NCBI GenBank assembly: GCA_964353255.1
Contig: CAYGVJ010000004.1
Coordinates: forward strand, 1 to 64,000
Source of the DNA: VFZS01 sp964353255
Lineage (GTDB): Bacteria > Acidobacteriota > Terriglobia > Bryobacterales > Bryobacteraceae
Length of the DNA: 64,000 nucleotides
Direction: 5' to 3'
The translations under genes and the position numbers were made by a program. The stretch's first letter is position 1, and each line of letters starts with the position of its first letter. The notes under the pieces were generated by a model. It had not been told where the DNA came from, made no database searches, and worked only from the letters and a program-made list of their open reading frames with translations. This document shows positions 18,375-27,977 of this stretch, in pieces.

Positions 18375-20642
18375 TCACTTCCGGCGCAGGGAGGGCAAGG
18401 GAAAACTGCGCGATGCTGGCCTCCGCCTCCGGGCAAGGCAAAAGGCAAGAGGCAAGAGGCAAAAGGGTAGCAGCGCCCCAGCGCTGAGGAGGGCGGACCA
18501 CGCCAGGATGGCGGGAGCGAACTCAAACTCGACGCGGTGGCGACCCGCCGGGACGGGCAAACCGCGGAAGGCGACATTGGTGTAGTAGATGGGCTGCTCG
18601 CGGCCATCCACCAGAGCTCGCCAGCCGGGGTAGTGGGTTTCCGAGGTGACCAGGAAGGCCGGCGCCGCGGCATCGACTTCCAGCAGCACACGCCGCCGGG
18701 CGTACGCGAGCACCCTCACCGACCCGCCGCCTCCAGACACCTCTACTGCGCCTTCTACTACCGCCTCGCTGCGCGGGTCGAAGGCGCCGGACTTGAGCAT
18801 GGCGGCGGCTTCCTCCATGCCGGCCGCGCGGCGCACGCGGTCTACGAGGAAGAACCGCGGCAGAGCTTCGGGGTTTTCGTAGACCTCGTTTCCGGGCAAG
18901 GTGGCTACATGGATGAGGCAGGAGCGCGCGAGCTGGGCAGCGTCCAGCGGAGCGCGGGTGAGCAAGTAGCGAACATTCAGCAGATCCAACACCGGCGAGT
19001 CCAGCCGGTTCACCTCGTAGTAGGCGCCCCAGCGCTCGCCGTCCGCGAAAGCCAGCCGCGCCTGGATGGTCCGCGCCAGAGCCAGGGGATCGTTACCGTT
19101 GGCCGTGGGCACCTCGATCATGGCCGCGGTCATGGGCCAGTTGATGGATGCCCCGGCGGTGTCGATGCGCGCGAGAGGGTAGCTGCGATTCACCAAGTCG
19201 CGCACCCGGGCCAGCAGTTCGCGGCTGCCTTCGAAGCTCTCGCGGGTGACGCCTGGCTCATCCTGTAGCCGTGCCGTGTTCATGGGCCGCCCGGAGCCTG
19301 CCCAGGTGAGGTCCACCAGGACGACGCACACGGCCATCCAAGCCAGCGCGGGCCGCTTGAGAAACTCTGCCGCGCCCAGCCCCGCCAGCACCGCCAGCGA
19401 CAGGATGAAGGCGGGCATCGCGAACTCCGGGTGGAGAGCGTTGCGGATCGCCGCGGGCAGCAAGGGGTAGAGGAGGCGCCAGACCGGCGTCGAGTCGCCC
19501 AGCATCCACAGAGCCGTGACGGGCACGAGGAGAGTGAAGGCGCGGACTTCACGCTTCTTGCAGAAGCTAACTGCCGCCAGCGCCAGAGCCAGCCCGCCAA
19601 GGCTGCAATACAGGTACAGGAATGTGGGGTTCCACGGCCCGGAGTACCGGTGCAAGTCGAAAATGCCGTAGTAGTTGGGCGCCACCAGCGAAACCAGGCT
19701 CGCCAGAGGGAGACCGCCGCCGCTTCCGAGCCAGTCGGCGCGGTACTGGGCAATGCTGAGGCGGCTCAGCTCGACAGTGGGCAGCAACTGCACCGCGGCC
19801 AGGAGCACGGCCCACAGGCAGGCCACCAGCACGTAAAGCAACAGGCGCAAAGGGCGCGTGCCGCACGCGACGAGCACCACGGCCAGCAGAATCGACGAGC
19901 CGATCACCACCACGCTCACCGCGGGTAGGCCCGCCAGCACCGCCATGGCCAGACTCGCGGCCAGCACGGCCAGCCACCGCCAGTGCGCCTTCCCGCCCAG
20001 CGAGAGGACCGCCAGCCAAGCCAGTGGCAGCCAGGCGGCGGCGTTCACCGCGCCCATGTGCTGTGCCTGGGAGGCGAAGTATCCGCCGAGCTGGTAGATG
20101 GATGCGCCCAGCAAAGCCGCCGGCGTGCCGCTCCCCAGACGTCTCAGCAGCCAAAAGGCGAATACGCCGGCCAGGAAGACGTGGAGCACGACCTCCCATT
20201 CCAGGAAGTTGAGCAGGTGTGCGCCTCCCGTCAGGTTGCTGGCGAGGACCGCCACAACCAGCGGCGGGTAGAACACTTCCGTCTGAATGTTGGCGGCAAA
20301 CGGCCGCCCACAATAGGTGAAGGGATCCCACAGCGGCAGCTCGCCCCGCTTGAGAGACTCCGCGATGAAAGAAGCGTGGGTCAGGTGGAAGTAGCGCAGG
20401 TCCCAAGGGATGACGTAGCCTTCCCGGAACAGCGTGTGCCGGTAGAAAACCAGCACTTCGGCCAGCAGCACGGCGTAAGGCAGGAGGCGACGGACGAGCA
20501 CCCGGCTTCGCACAGGTTTTAAGAATAGCACCTGGAAAACTCGCCGCAGGAAACCGTAAAGCCCGCGCCCCGTTTGGGCGATAGTCGCTTGCAGACCCAG
20601 CTTGGCCGGGCTTATGATGGAGGCTCTGGGGTGTAGCCTCAC
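18375..20642 (-). CDS. YfhO-like polytopic membrane protein
   Basis: This 755-residue protein has about 11-12 hydrophobic segments in its N-terminal two thirds (LLPYAVLLAEVLVFY, LLAVVLVACGTRPLRLLLYV, LVACLWAVLLAAVQLLPTVE). Family-like phrases include GELPLWDPFTYCGRPFAAN and FYPPLVVAVLASNLTGG. A C-terminal soluble part ends with RHRVEFEFAPAILAWSALLSAG and a last membrane helix. This matches YfhO-type proteins, which are GT-C-like and implicated in cell-envelope glycosylation. The start is uncertain: the longest frame overlaps the leader of the divergent gene at 20659. The C-terminal coding DNA contains GGCAAAAGGCAAGAGGCAAG-type repeats, which may be a late insertion. Confidence 0.8.
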   Translation of the reverse strand: MRLHPRASIISPAKLGLQATIAQTGRGLYGFLRRVFQVLFLKPVRSRVLVRRLLPYAVLLAEVLVFYRHTLFREGYVIPWDLRYFHLTHASFIAESLKRGELPLWDPFTYCGRPFAANIQTEVFYPPLVVAVLASNLTGGAHLLNFLEWEVVLHVFLAGVFAFWLLRRLGSGTPAALLGASIYQLGGYFASQAQHMGAVNAAAWLPLAWLAVLSLGGKAHWRWLAVLAASLAMAVLAGLPAVSVVVIGSSILLAVVLVACGTRPLRLLLYVLVACLWAVLLAAVQLLPTVELSRLSIAQYRADWLGSGGGLPLASLVSLVAPNYYGIFDLHRYSGPWNPTFLYLYCSLGGLALALAAVSFCKKREVRAFTLLVPVTALWMLGDSTPVWRLLYPLLPAAIRNALHPEFAMPAFILSLAVLAGLGAAEFLKRPALAWMAVCVVLVDLTWAGSGRPMNTARLQDEPGVTRESFEGSRELLARVRDLVNRSYPLARIDTAGASINWPMTAAMIEVPTANGNDPLALARTIQARLAFADGERWGAYYEVNRLDSPVLDLLNVRYLLTRAPLDAAQLARSCLIHVATLPGNEVYENPEALPRFFLVDRVRRAAGMEEAAAMLKSGAFDPRSEAVVEGAVEVSGGGGSVRVLAYARRRVLLEVDAAAPAFLVTSETHYPGWRALVDGREQPIYYTNVAFRGLPVPAGRHRVEFEFAPAILAWSALLSAGALLPFCLLPLAFCLARRRRPASRSFPLPSLRRK

Positions 20643-20658
20643 GAGGAGGTATCTTCAC

Positions 20659-23600
20659 ATGCGCACGGCATCGGGCTTTCTCTGTGCTCTCCTGAGCACA
20701 GCTTCGCTCCAGGGGGCGGCTCAGCTCCAGACGTACCTGATGACCAAGCCCGCGCCCTCCGCCACTTGTACAGTTCTGTCCACAAGTCCGCCCCCCGGCT
20801 ATACTTCCTTCTCCGCCACCGAGACCGAGGCGTACTTGTGGTTCTACGTCACTGGCGTGAGCGTCGGCGATGTCTTCGCCAGCGAGTACTACAACCCCAG
20901 CGGCACCTTCTACGCTCCGCCCAGCGGCGCCTGGAACCCCGCCTCCTCTGCCGGCAACTGGTGCTACACCGACTCCGCCTTCAAGATCGCCGGCCAGGTG
21001 CCCGCCACCACGCCCGGCCTCTGGACCGTCAAGGTCAAGTTGAACGGCGCCCTCTTCTTCACCCTGACCTTCACCATCACCGCAGCGGGCGCCGCCAACC
21101 CCAGCCTCCTCAACGGCGGCTTCGAGCAGCCCGGCACCGGCAACCTCTGGGATATCCCGGTCGGCAGCACACACATTACCGGCTGGAACGTCACCAAGGG
21201 GACCGTAGACTACGTCAACGGTCTTGCCACGTGCTCCGAAGGCAAGGCCTGCATTGACCTGGACGGCAATACGGCGGGCGGCATCTCGCAAACCATCCAG
21301 ACCACGCCCGGCACGGCTTACACCGTCACCTTCGACCTGGCGGGCAACGTCGAAGGCGGTGCCAAGGTCAAGCAGGTGCGCGTGCTGGCCGCGGGCCAGT
21401 CCCAGGACTTCAGTTTCGACACCACGGGCCGGACCTTCAGCAGCATGGGTTGGACCACCAAGACCTGGTCTTTCACCGCCAACGCCGCCTCCACCACCAT
21501 CGAGTTCTCCAGCCTGGGCCCGGCAGGCAGTTGGTATGGACCTTTCATTGACAACGTCAGGGTTACCACTGGCGGCGGCGGCGGTGCTACGGGCACGAAC
21601 GTCATCCGCAACTGGGGTGCTGAGGAGGGTCCCGCCAGTAACGATTGCAGCGGCGTGGCCAGCATCCCCGGCTGGACCACCGCCGGCCAAGCCACAGTCT
21701 GCAAGTACGGCGCCTCCGGCGGCTATCCCACTGCCTCTTCGCCCGGCCCGCCCGACCGTGGCAACAACTTCTTCGGCGGCGGCTATGCCGCGTCGGCTTT
21801 CATCACCCAGGTGGTGGACCTGTCGTCCTCCGCTACCCAAATCGACGCCGGCAGTACGCCCTACACGCTGTCCGGCTGGCTGGGCGGCTACGATAGCCAG
21901 GGCGACAACGCCAAGCTGATCGCAACCTTCAAGAGCGCCTCCGGGGCCTCGCTGGGCACCGCCCAGATCGGCCCGGCGACGGCGGCTGATCGTCAGAACG
22001 TGACCGGAATGGTGTCCAAATCGACCTCCGGCACGGTGCCCGCCAGCACGCGGAGCGTGGAGCTCCGCCTCGAGTTCACCCGCGCCGAGGGCAGTTCCAA
22101 CGACGGCTACGCCGACAGCCTCTCCTTCAGCCTCTCCGGCGCAGGCACCACGCCCACGTGCAGCTACAACGTGCCTCCCACCTCCACGGTCACTGGCGCC
22201 GGCGGCACCGGCACAGTACAGGTCACGACCACCGCCAACTGCGCCTGGACCGCCACCAGCAACGCGGCCTGGCTCACGCTCACCAGCGGGGCCAGCGGCA
22301 CGGGCAGCGGCACGGTCACCTACACTGCGGCCGCCAACCCCGGCACCACCTCGCGCACCGGCACGCTGACCATTGCAGGTCAGACCCACACCGTGACGCA
22401 GAGCGCTGGCGGCGGCACCACGCCCGGTTGCAGCTACAACGTACCACTTACTTCGACCGTCAGCGGCGCCGGCGGCACCGGCATCGTGCTGGTGACCACG
22501 GCCGCCAACTGCGCCTGGACCGCCACTTCGAACGCCGCCTGGCTGACCATCATCGCCGGGGCTTCCGGCACCGGCAACGGCGGCGTCAACTACCGCGCCA
22601 CGGCCAACCCTTCGACTACCGCATCGCGCACCGGCACGCTCACGATCGCCGGCCAGACCCACACCGTCACCCAGGGCGCCAGCACGCCGGCCTGCACCTA
22701 CTCGATCAGCCCCACGACTGCTTCCGCGCCGTACACCGGCACCACCGCCGCGGTTCTGGTCTCGGCGGGCACGGGCTGCGCCTGGACCGCCACCTCGAGC
22801 GCCGCCTGGATCACCATTAAGTCCGGCGCGAGCGGCACGGGCAACGGGACCGTCAACTACCAGGTCGCCGCCAATACCGCCACCAGCTCGCGCACCGGCA
22901 CCCTCACCATCGCCGGGCAGACCTTCACCCTCACTCAGGCCGCCGCTCCGCCCGCTGATGCGCCCTCGATCTCCCAAGGTGGCGTGGTCAACGCCGCCAG
23001 CTACATTCCGGCCACTCTGCCGGCCGGGGCCATCGGCCAAGGCTCGTTCTTCTCGGTCTTTGGAGAGAACCTCGGACCCGCGCAGTACGCCCAGGCCACC
23101 TCCTTCCCTCTGCCTACCGTTCTGGGCGAGGTCTCGCTCAAGGTCACCCAGGGCTCGACCTCGGTGGACGCCTACCCGGTGTTCGTCTCCTTCAACCAGA
23201 TCAACGGCATCCTGTCCTCGAAAGCGCCCGTCGGCGATGCCCAGCTCACCGTCACTTACAAGGGCAAGACTTCCGCGCCCATGCCCATGAAGATCGCCGT
23301 CAACAACTTCGGGATCTTCTCGACCGCCGGTGGCCGCGGCCCCGGCATTGTCCAAAACTTTGTCTCGCAAACCGAGCAGCCCCTCAACACCCGCTCGACT
23401 CCCGCCAAGCCGAACCAGGTGGAAATCCTGTGGGGTACCGGCTTAGGGCCCATCACCGCCCCGGACAACCTGGCGCCCCCGGCCGGCGATCTGCCTTTTC
23501 CGGTCGAGGTCCTGGTGGGCAACAAGCCCGCCAAGAAGCTCTATAGCGGCCGCGCTCCCTGCTGTTCCGGCGTGGACCAGATCGTCTTCGAGGTTCCCGC

Positions 23601-24609
23601 CGACGCCCCCACTGGCTGCCACGTCCCCGTGCAGATCAAGGTGGCCTCCACTTACAGCAACATTGTCACCATGGCTATCAGCGCCGACGGCGTCTCGTGC
23701 TCGTCTCCGCTGAATCCTTTCTCGGGCATCACCGCGGCCGGGGGCAAGAGCGGGTCCATCGTCCTGGCCCGCGCCAGTGTGCTGGCGGGACTCCAGGCTG
23801 GCCAGCCGCCCCTGGATCTGACCCTCGACTTCGGCCTCGGCTTGTTCCAGCAGTCCCAGGCCGTGGGAGACCTGGGATACAATCCGCTGTTGTCGATGCC
23901 CCCGCTGGGCGCTTGCTCGGCTTCCACTGGCAACCTGGACCTGGGCCAACTGCTGGGCACGGATCTCGGCGGAGAGGTGCCCGGCCAGGAGAGTGTGCTG
24001 GGCCGCGAATTGGACGCCGGCAAGGAGCTCACGGTCACCGGTCCCAAGGGCAACTCCATCCCCATGCCCAGGCTCAACGCCGAGGAGAACAAGGGGCCCT
24101 ATGTCGGCCTGTTGGGCGGCTCCATCCCGCTCGAGGGCGCCCAGTCGCTGCCACTGTTCCTCGACGCCGGCCGCTACACTGTCTCCGGCCCTGGCGGCAA
24201 GGATGTCGGCCCCTTCAAAGCCACCATCGACATCCCGACGCCCCTCCAGTGGACCAACCGCAGCCAGATCACCCAGGTTGACCGCTCTTCGGGCCTCACC
24301 CTGACCTGGTCCGGCGGCGATCTCAGCCAACAACTGGTTCTCATCGCCGGGGGCTCCACCGACCAGAAGTCCAAGGCCTCCGGGGGGTTCATCTGCTTTG
24401 TTCCCGCCACCGGCGGCAGTTACACGGTCCCGCCCTCGGTGCTGGGCAACCTCCCGGCTAGCGTCGCCGACAAGCCCGAAGACTCCATCGGCGCCCTGGT
24501 GTTCGGGACGGCTCCGGCGGGCAATTACGCCAAGTTCACGGCCACGGGCCTGGACGTGGGGTACATCTTCGCCGGTACGCTGAACGCCAAGACGCTGCCC
24601 TACAAGTAG
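20659..24609 (+). CDS. Secreted BACON-repeat protein with TIGR03437-type C-terminal domain
   Basis: ATG at 20659 behind CGAGGAGGTATC starts a signal peptide (MRTASGFLCALLSTASLQG); 1316 residues. After a short beta domain come two carbohydrate-binding/DUF642-like modules (LLNGGFEQPGTGNLW; VIRNWGAEEGPASNDC). Three BACON domains follow (from ~22159, ~22429 and ~22693), each opening with C(S/T)Y and carrying CAWTATS-AAWLT and RTGTLTIAGQT-T-TQ. Residues ~770-1010 match the Solibacter TIGR03437 module (GGVVNAASYIPATLPAGAIGQ, GTGLGPITAPDN). BACON domains suggest binding of glycans or mucin-like polymers outside the cell. The remaining C-terminal part is unrecognised. Confidence 0.85.
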   Translation: MRTASGFLCALLSTASLQGAAQLQTYLMTKPAPSATCTVLSTSPPPGYTSFSATETEAYLWFYVTGVSVGDVFASEYYNPSGTFYAPPSGAWNPASSAGNWCYTDSAFKIAGQVPATTPGLWTVKVKLNGALFFTLTFTITAAGAANPSLLNGGFEQPGTGNLWDIPVGSTHITGWNVTKGTVDYVNGLATCSEGKACIDLDGNTAGGISQTIQTTPGTAYTVTFDLAGNVEGGAKVKQVRVLAAGQSQDFSFDTTGRTFSSMGWTTKTWSFTANAASTTIEFSSLGPAGSWYGPFIDNVRVTTGGGGGATGTNVIRNWGAEEGPASNDCSGVASIPGWTTAGQATVCKYGASGGYPTASSPGPPDRGNNFFGGGYAASAFITQVVDLSSSATQIDAGSTPYTLSGWLGGYDSQGDNAKLIATFKSASGASLGTAQIGPATAADRQNVTGMVSKSTSGTVPASTRSVELRLEFTRAEGSSNDGYADSLSFSLSGAGTTPTCSYNVPPTSTVTGAGGTGTVQVTTTANCAWTATSNAAWLTLTSGASGTGSGTVTYTAAANPGTTSRTGTLTIAGQTHTVTQSAGGGTTPGCSYNVPLTSTVSGAGGTGIVLVTTAANCAWTATSNAAWLTIIAGASGTGNGGVNYRATANPSTTASRTGTLTIAGQTHTVTQGASTPACTYSISPTTASAPYTGTTAAVLVSAGTGCAWTATSSAAWITIKSGASGTGNGTVNYQVAANTATSSRTGTLTIAGQTFTLTQAAAPPADAPSISQGGVVNAASYIPATLPAGAIGQGSFFSVFGENLGPAQYAQATSFPLPTVLGEVSLKVTQGSTSVDAYPVFVSFNQINGILSSKAPVGDAQLTVTYKGKTSAPMPMKIAVNNFGIFSTAGGRGPGIVQNFVSQTEQPLNTRSTPAKPNQVEILWGTGLGPITAPDNLAPPAGDLPFPVEVLVGNKPAKKLYSGRAPCCSGVDQIVFEVPADAPTGCHVPVQIKVASTYSNIVTMAISADGVSCSSPLNPFSGITAAGGKSGSIVLARASVLAGLQAGQPPLDLTLDFGLGLFQQSQAVGDLGYNPLLSMPPLGACSASTGNLDLGQLLGTDLGGEVPGQESVLGRELDAGKELTVTGPKGNSIPMPRLNAEENKGPYVGLLGGSIPLEGAQSLPLFLDAGRYTVSGPGGKDVGPFKATIDIPTPLQWTNRSQITQVDRSSGLTLTWSGGDLSQQLVLIAGGSTDQKSKASGGFICFVPATGGSYTVPPSVLGNLPASVADKPEDSIGALVFGTAPAGNYAKFTATGLDVGYIFAGTLNAKTLPYK
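22159..22941 (+). repeat. Three tandem BACON-domain-coding repeats (~265 bp period)
   Basis: Units begin at about 22159, 22429 and 22693. Units 1 and 2 share long near-identical DNA runs (for example around TGCGCCTGGACCGCCA), which shows duplication within the gene. Unit 3 has diverged more. Confidence 0.8.
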
Positions 24610-24611
24610 TC

Positions 24612-25964
24612 GTGTCGCGCCGCACCAGATTCGGGCCTCGCGCGGTTCTCCTGGCGGCCCTCTGGCTGCCGCTGTGGGCGGCCGAGCGGCGAGTTGTCAT
24701 CATCGACCTCGACGGCATCCGCGGCGACACCTTCGAGCAAACCTATCTCGACGGCAGGCTACCCAACTTCCAGCGCATTCTCGATTCCGCGCTGTGGTTC
24801 GACAACGCCGCCGCGGTCTTCCCCACCGTCACCATGGCCGGACAGGCGTCCCTGTTCACCGGCGTCCCGCCTGCCACGCACGGCATCATCGGCAACGAGT
24901 GGTTTGACCGCGCCGCCGGGCGCGCGGTGGACTACTTGACCGTCAGCGGGGTGTCCTGCGTCTACGGCTTCACGCTCTTGGCCGGCTCCGAGTGCCGCAG
25001 CGGCCTGGCCAACGGTCACCTGCTCTCCCCCACGCTCTACGAGGCGGCCACCGCCGCCGGCCTCAACAGCACCGTGGTCTTCAACCAGTACTGGAAAGGC
25101 GCCACCCATGTTGTGCTGCCGGGCTTGAGCGACGTGCTCTCTTTCGTCGGGAACGAATCCATCGACTACGAAGCCTTCGACCGCCGCATGACGGACCGCG
25201 CCCTCGAGGCGCTCCAGGAACACGGCCTCCCCGCCATCCTGACGGTTTACTTCGCCGGGACCGACGGGCTCGGGCACGCCTTCGGCATCGCCGCCCAGCC
25301 CCGCTACCTCGAGCGCGTCATCGACTACCACCTGGGCCGCCTGCTCGATGCCCTCGAAGGCCTCGACCCCGACTGGCGTGCCAACACCCTCTTCGTCATC
25401 ACGGCGGACCACGGCCGCACCGACGCCGAACTTCACTCCGAGGATCTCACCCTGGCCGCGGACCTCCGCGCGGCCCTCGGGCGCGCCGGATATGACTCCG
25501 ACCGGGTGCACGTTGCCACCAATGGGGGCATGGCCTACATCTACCTGAAGGCCGGAGAGTGGTCCGAGCTGCCGGCCACAGAGACCGTCGGGGCGGTCGC
25601 CCGGCAGCTTTCCGAAGATCCGTTGCTGGCGCGCGCCGTCGAGTCCGTCCGCGCGCGTCGCGACGACGATTCACCTCGCAGCGGCGATCTCATCCTGTTG
25701 CTGAAGCCCAACCACTACTTCGGCAACCTCGGCGTGGGCTCGCACCACGGCAGCATTCACGAGCCGGACCTATCCGTCCCGCTGATCCTGGCGCAGGGGG
25801 GCATGCCCGCCGGCCGGCGCGCGCAGCGGGTCCAGAGCACGCAGATCGTCCGCACGGTCGCCGAGTACCTGGGATTTCCAGTGGAGGCGGCAGACCCGGC
25901 CTTGCCGCTGGGCGGCAAAAAGGGTGAACTGTTCGCACCCGACTCCCGGTGCTACAATCCTTAG
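24612..25964 (+). CDS. Alkaline-phosphatase-superfamily phosphodiesterase/nucleotide pyrophosphatase, secreted
   Basis: GTG start at 24612, two bases after the preceding stop; 450 residues with a signal peptide (AVLLAALWLPLWAAE). Superfamily landmarks are VVIIDLDGIRGDT (metal-binding Asp), FPTVTMAGQASLFTG, whose Thr is the usual nucleophile, TDGLGHAFG, TADHGRT (Asp-His metal ligands) and GSHHGSIHEPDLSVPLIL (last His ligand). This is the type-I phosphodiesterase/ENPP arrangement. It probably hydrolyses phosphodiester or nucleotide substrates outside the cytoplasm. Confidence 0.9.
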   Translation: MSRRTRFGPRAVLLAALWLPLWAAERRVVIIDLDGIRGDTFEQTYLDGRLPNFQRILDSALWFDNAAAVFPTVTMAGQASLFTGVPPATHGIIGNEWFDRAAGRAVDYLTVSGVSCVYGFTLLAGSECRSGLANGHLLSPTLYEAATAAGLNSTVVFNQYWKGATHVVLPGLSDVLSFVGNESIDYEAFDRRMTDRALEALQEHGLPAILTVYFAGTDGLGHAFGIAAQPRYLERVIDYHLGRLLDALEGLDPDWRANTLFVITADHGRTDAELHSEDLTLAADLRAALGRAGYDSDRVHVATNGGMAYIYLKAGEWSELPATETVGAVARQLSEDPLLARAVESVRARRDDDSPRSGDLILLLKPNHYFGNLGVGSHHGSIHEPDLSVPLILAQGGMPAGRRAQRVQSTQIVRTVAEYLGFPVEAADPALPLGGKKGELFAPDSRCYNP

Positions 25965-25967
25965 GCT

Positions 25968-26348
25968 ATGTTCCAAGGAATCGAACACACAGGGATCGCC
26001 TCGGCGGAACCGGAGCGGCTGGCCCAATGGTACGTGGATCACCTCGGTTTCAGGATCAACTACCACTCTGAGTCGAGCCGCGGGTTCTTCCTGAGGGCCC
26101 CCGACGGGACGATGATCGAGATCATTCTGGCCGAGGGCGAGCGCGCGCCGCAGAAGATGAAAGACCCGGGGCTCCGCCACCTGGCGATCGGGGTGGGCGA
26201 TTTTGACATCGCCTACACGGCGCTCAAGGCCAAGGGCGTCCAGTTTCTCAGCGAGCCTAGCACCAGCAAAGGCAACAGCGTGGTGTTCTTCACCGATTGC
26301 GACGGGAACATCCTGCACCTGATTCAGCGGGAGACGCCGCTGCCCTGA
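25968..26348 (+). CDS. VOC/glyoxalase-family protein
   Basis: 126 residues made of two beta-alpha-beta-beta-beta modules. Likely metal ligands: His in GIEHTGIAS, Glu in MIEIILAEGER, His in LRHLAIGVGDFD, Glu/Asp near the end (DGNILHLIQRE). The combination LAQWYVDHLGFRI is typical of vicinal-oxygen-chelate dioxygenase/glyoxalase-like enzymes. It follows the phosphodiesterase by 3 bp. No substrate can be inferred. Confidence 0.88.
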   Translation: MFQGIEHTGIASAEPERLAQWYVDHLGFRINYHSESSRGFFLRAPDGTMIEIILAEGERAPQKMKDPGLRHLAIGVGDFDIAYTALKAKGVQFLSEPSTSKGNSVVFFTDCDGNILHLIQRETPLP

Positions 26349-26354
26349 GAACCA

Positions 26355-26374
26355 CACAGGCAAGAATGCCTGTG
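26355..26374. terminator. Hairpin CACAGGCA-AGAA-TGCCTGTG between convergent genes
   Basis: A perfect 8-bp stem with a 4-base loop fills the 26-base gap between the VOC gene stop (26348) and the opposing kinase stop (26375). It probably serves both strands. No T-tract is present. It resembles the hairpins at 33423 and 36492. Confidence 0.65.
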
Positions 26375-27916
26375 CTACCGGCCCAAGAACTCGTCCAGGC
26401 GGTCGGCCTCCCGCTCGGCGAGGTCCAGGCTGCGGCGAAAAGCCAGCCAGTCACGACCCTTCATAGCGGCCTCGGCCTCATCCAAGAAAGCCTCCATGCG
26501 CCGCCAGGAGGTGGCCATGTCGGTTCGCAGCGACAGCCCGGCCCGGCGTTGCTGCGCCTCCAGGTTCTGTATGCTGGCCCGCAGAGCGTTGGCGCGGGAA
26601 GCCAGAGTGATCATGCGCTCGCGCAGTTGCTGGATTTCAGCAGCCGAAGGCTCAGGACGCGCTTCAGGCCGTGCAGCCGGAGCGGCTTGGGGCGCTGCGG
26701 CCGGCGCCGCGGCTTGAGGCGTTTCAGTCGGCGTGGTGGCAGGCGACTTGGCGCTGGAAACCGCGGAGGGCTTTGTCTTAGCGGCCGCGGGTGGCTGCGC
26801 CGCCGGCTGTGCCGGGGGCCGCTGCTCGGCAGGCGTGGTGGGCTGCGACGGCGGCTGAACCTGCGCCGGCGTCTCCTGTGCCGCGGGAGCCGTGGTGGAC
26901 TCGCCGGCTTGAGTCTTCTGCCAACGCGGGATCTGGGTGGCGGCCAGGACAATCACCACAATGGCGACTACGGCGCCCAAGGCCATGTACAGGCCGCGGC
27001 GGCTAGGGGTTTTCGCTGGTGGCGCAGGAACTGCCACGGGCTGGGGGGCCGGCTGTGGCACCGGAGCCTGCACCACCGGCCACGGCGCCGGGGCCGTGCC
27101 TTTGAGACTCCTCAGCGCCCCGCGGAACGCCTGGGCGGACTGGAACCGCCTAGCCGGGTCTTTCTGGATAGCGGTCAGTATGAGGTCACTGAGCACCTGC
27201 GGCAGACTGGGATCCAACTGGATCGGGGGCACCGGCGATTGCTCGAGGTGGGCCGCCATTATCGAGTAGTCGCTGTCGCCCTTGAACGGGCGCTGGCCGG
27301 TCACCAGCTCGTATAGCGAGACCCCAACCGAGTACAGGTCCGCGCGCCCGTCCAGGCTAGCGCTGCCCTGGATCTGCTCGGGCGACATGTAGTACAGCGA
27401 ACCCAGCGTGGTGCCGGTCATCGTCAGGCGGCGGTCCGCAGCGGCCTTGGCGATCCCGAAGTCCATCAGCTTGACCTTGCCGGCGGGAGTGAGCATCATG
27501 TTGGCGGGCTTGATGTCCCGGTGGATCACGCCACGCTGGTGCGCGTACTCGAGAGCCGCTAGCACCTGATCGACGCACCCCGCGGCCTGCTCGACCGGCA
27601 AGGGGCCCTGTTTCAGCCTTTCCTCGAGCGTCGTCCCCTCGACGTACTCCATGAACATAAGGAGCTGGTTCTGGATGCGCAGAGCCGTGTGCAGGCCGGC
27701 GATGTTGGGGTGGTCGAGGCTGGCCACGAGCTTGATTTCGCGTATGAAACGATCCGCCAGCTCCGCTTCCTCGGCCAGGTTGGGCAGCAGGACCTTCATG
27801 GCCTCGACGCGGTCCGAGATGACGTTGCGGACCCGGTAAACCTTGCCCATGCCGCCGGCGCCAAGCACGCCGATGATCTGGTAGTCGCCGATGGTGTCGC
27901 CGATGTTGAGACTCAT
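26375..27916 (-). CDS. Hanks-type Ser/Thr protein kinase, membrane-anchored
   Basis: ATG at 27916 behind GAGGGAACC gives 513 residues. Kinase domain ~10-270: glycine loop GVLGAGGMGKVY, VEAMKVL (catalytic Lys), MEYVEGTTLEE hinge, HRDIKPANMM catalytic loop, MDFGIAKA (DFG), GSLYYMSPEQ. A Pro/Ala-rich juxtamembrane stretch surrounds one membrane helix (LYMALGAVVAIVVIVLAA), after which comes an Ala/Pro/Gln-rich linker and a C-terminal helical coiled coil (LRERMITLASRANALRASIQNLEAQ). Fully equipped for catalysis. It neighbours a CsgG-like protein and the T6SS region, so it may be part of the same signalling network; that is inference. Confidence 0.93.
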   Translation of the reverse strand: MSLNIGDTIGDYQIIGVLGAGGMGKVYRVRNVISDRVEAMKVLLPNLAEEAELADRFIREIKLVASLDHPNIAGLHTALRIQNQLLMFMEYVEGTTLEERLKQGPLPVEQAAGCVDQVLAALEYAHQRGVIHRDIKPANMMLTPAGKVKLMDFGIAKAAADRRLTMTGTTLGSLYYMSPEQIQGSASLDGRADLYSVGVSLYELVTGQRPFKGDSDYSIMAAHLEQSPVPPIQLDPSLPQVLSDLILTAIQKDPARRFQSAQAFRGALRSLKGTAPAPWPVVQAPVPQPAPQPVAVPAPPAKTPSRRGLYMALGAVVAIVVIVLAATQIPRWQKTQAGESTTAPAAQETPAQVQPPSQPTTPAEQRPPAQPAAQPPAAAKTKPSAVSSAKSPATTPTETPQAAAPAAAPQAAPAARPEARPEPSAAEIQQLRERMITLASRANALRASIQNLEAQQRRAGLSLRTDMATSWRRMEAFLDEAEAAMKGRDWLAFRRSLDLAEREADRLDEFLGR

Positions 27917-27977
27917 AGCTGGTTCCCTCGTAGTCCGCTCCCCACCCAAAGGGTACCCGGTCGCGGCTCGGAAAAGG

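Noticed and set aside
22159..22941. BACON repeats as a CRISPR or mobile repeat
   Set aside because: They are in frame, ~265 bp long and encode a recognisable domain; this is domain duplication.
19567..23370. 1267-codon minus-strand open frame across the YfhO and BACON genes
   Set aside because: Low-complexity Gly/Ala/Arg translation, spans two real genes in conflicting frames, no recognisable domain.
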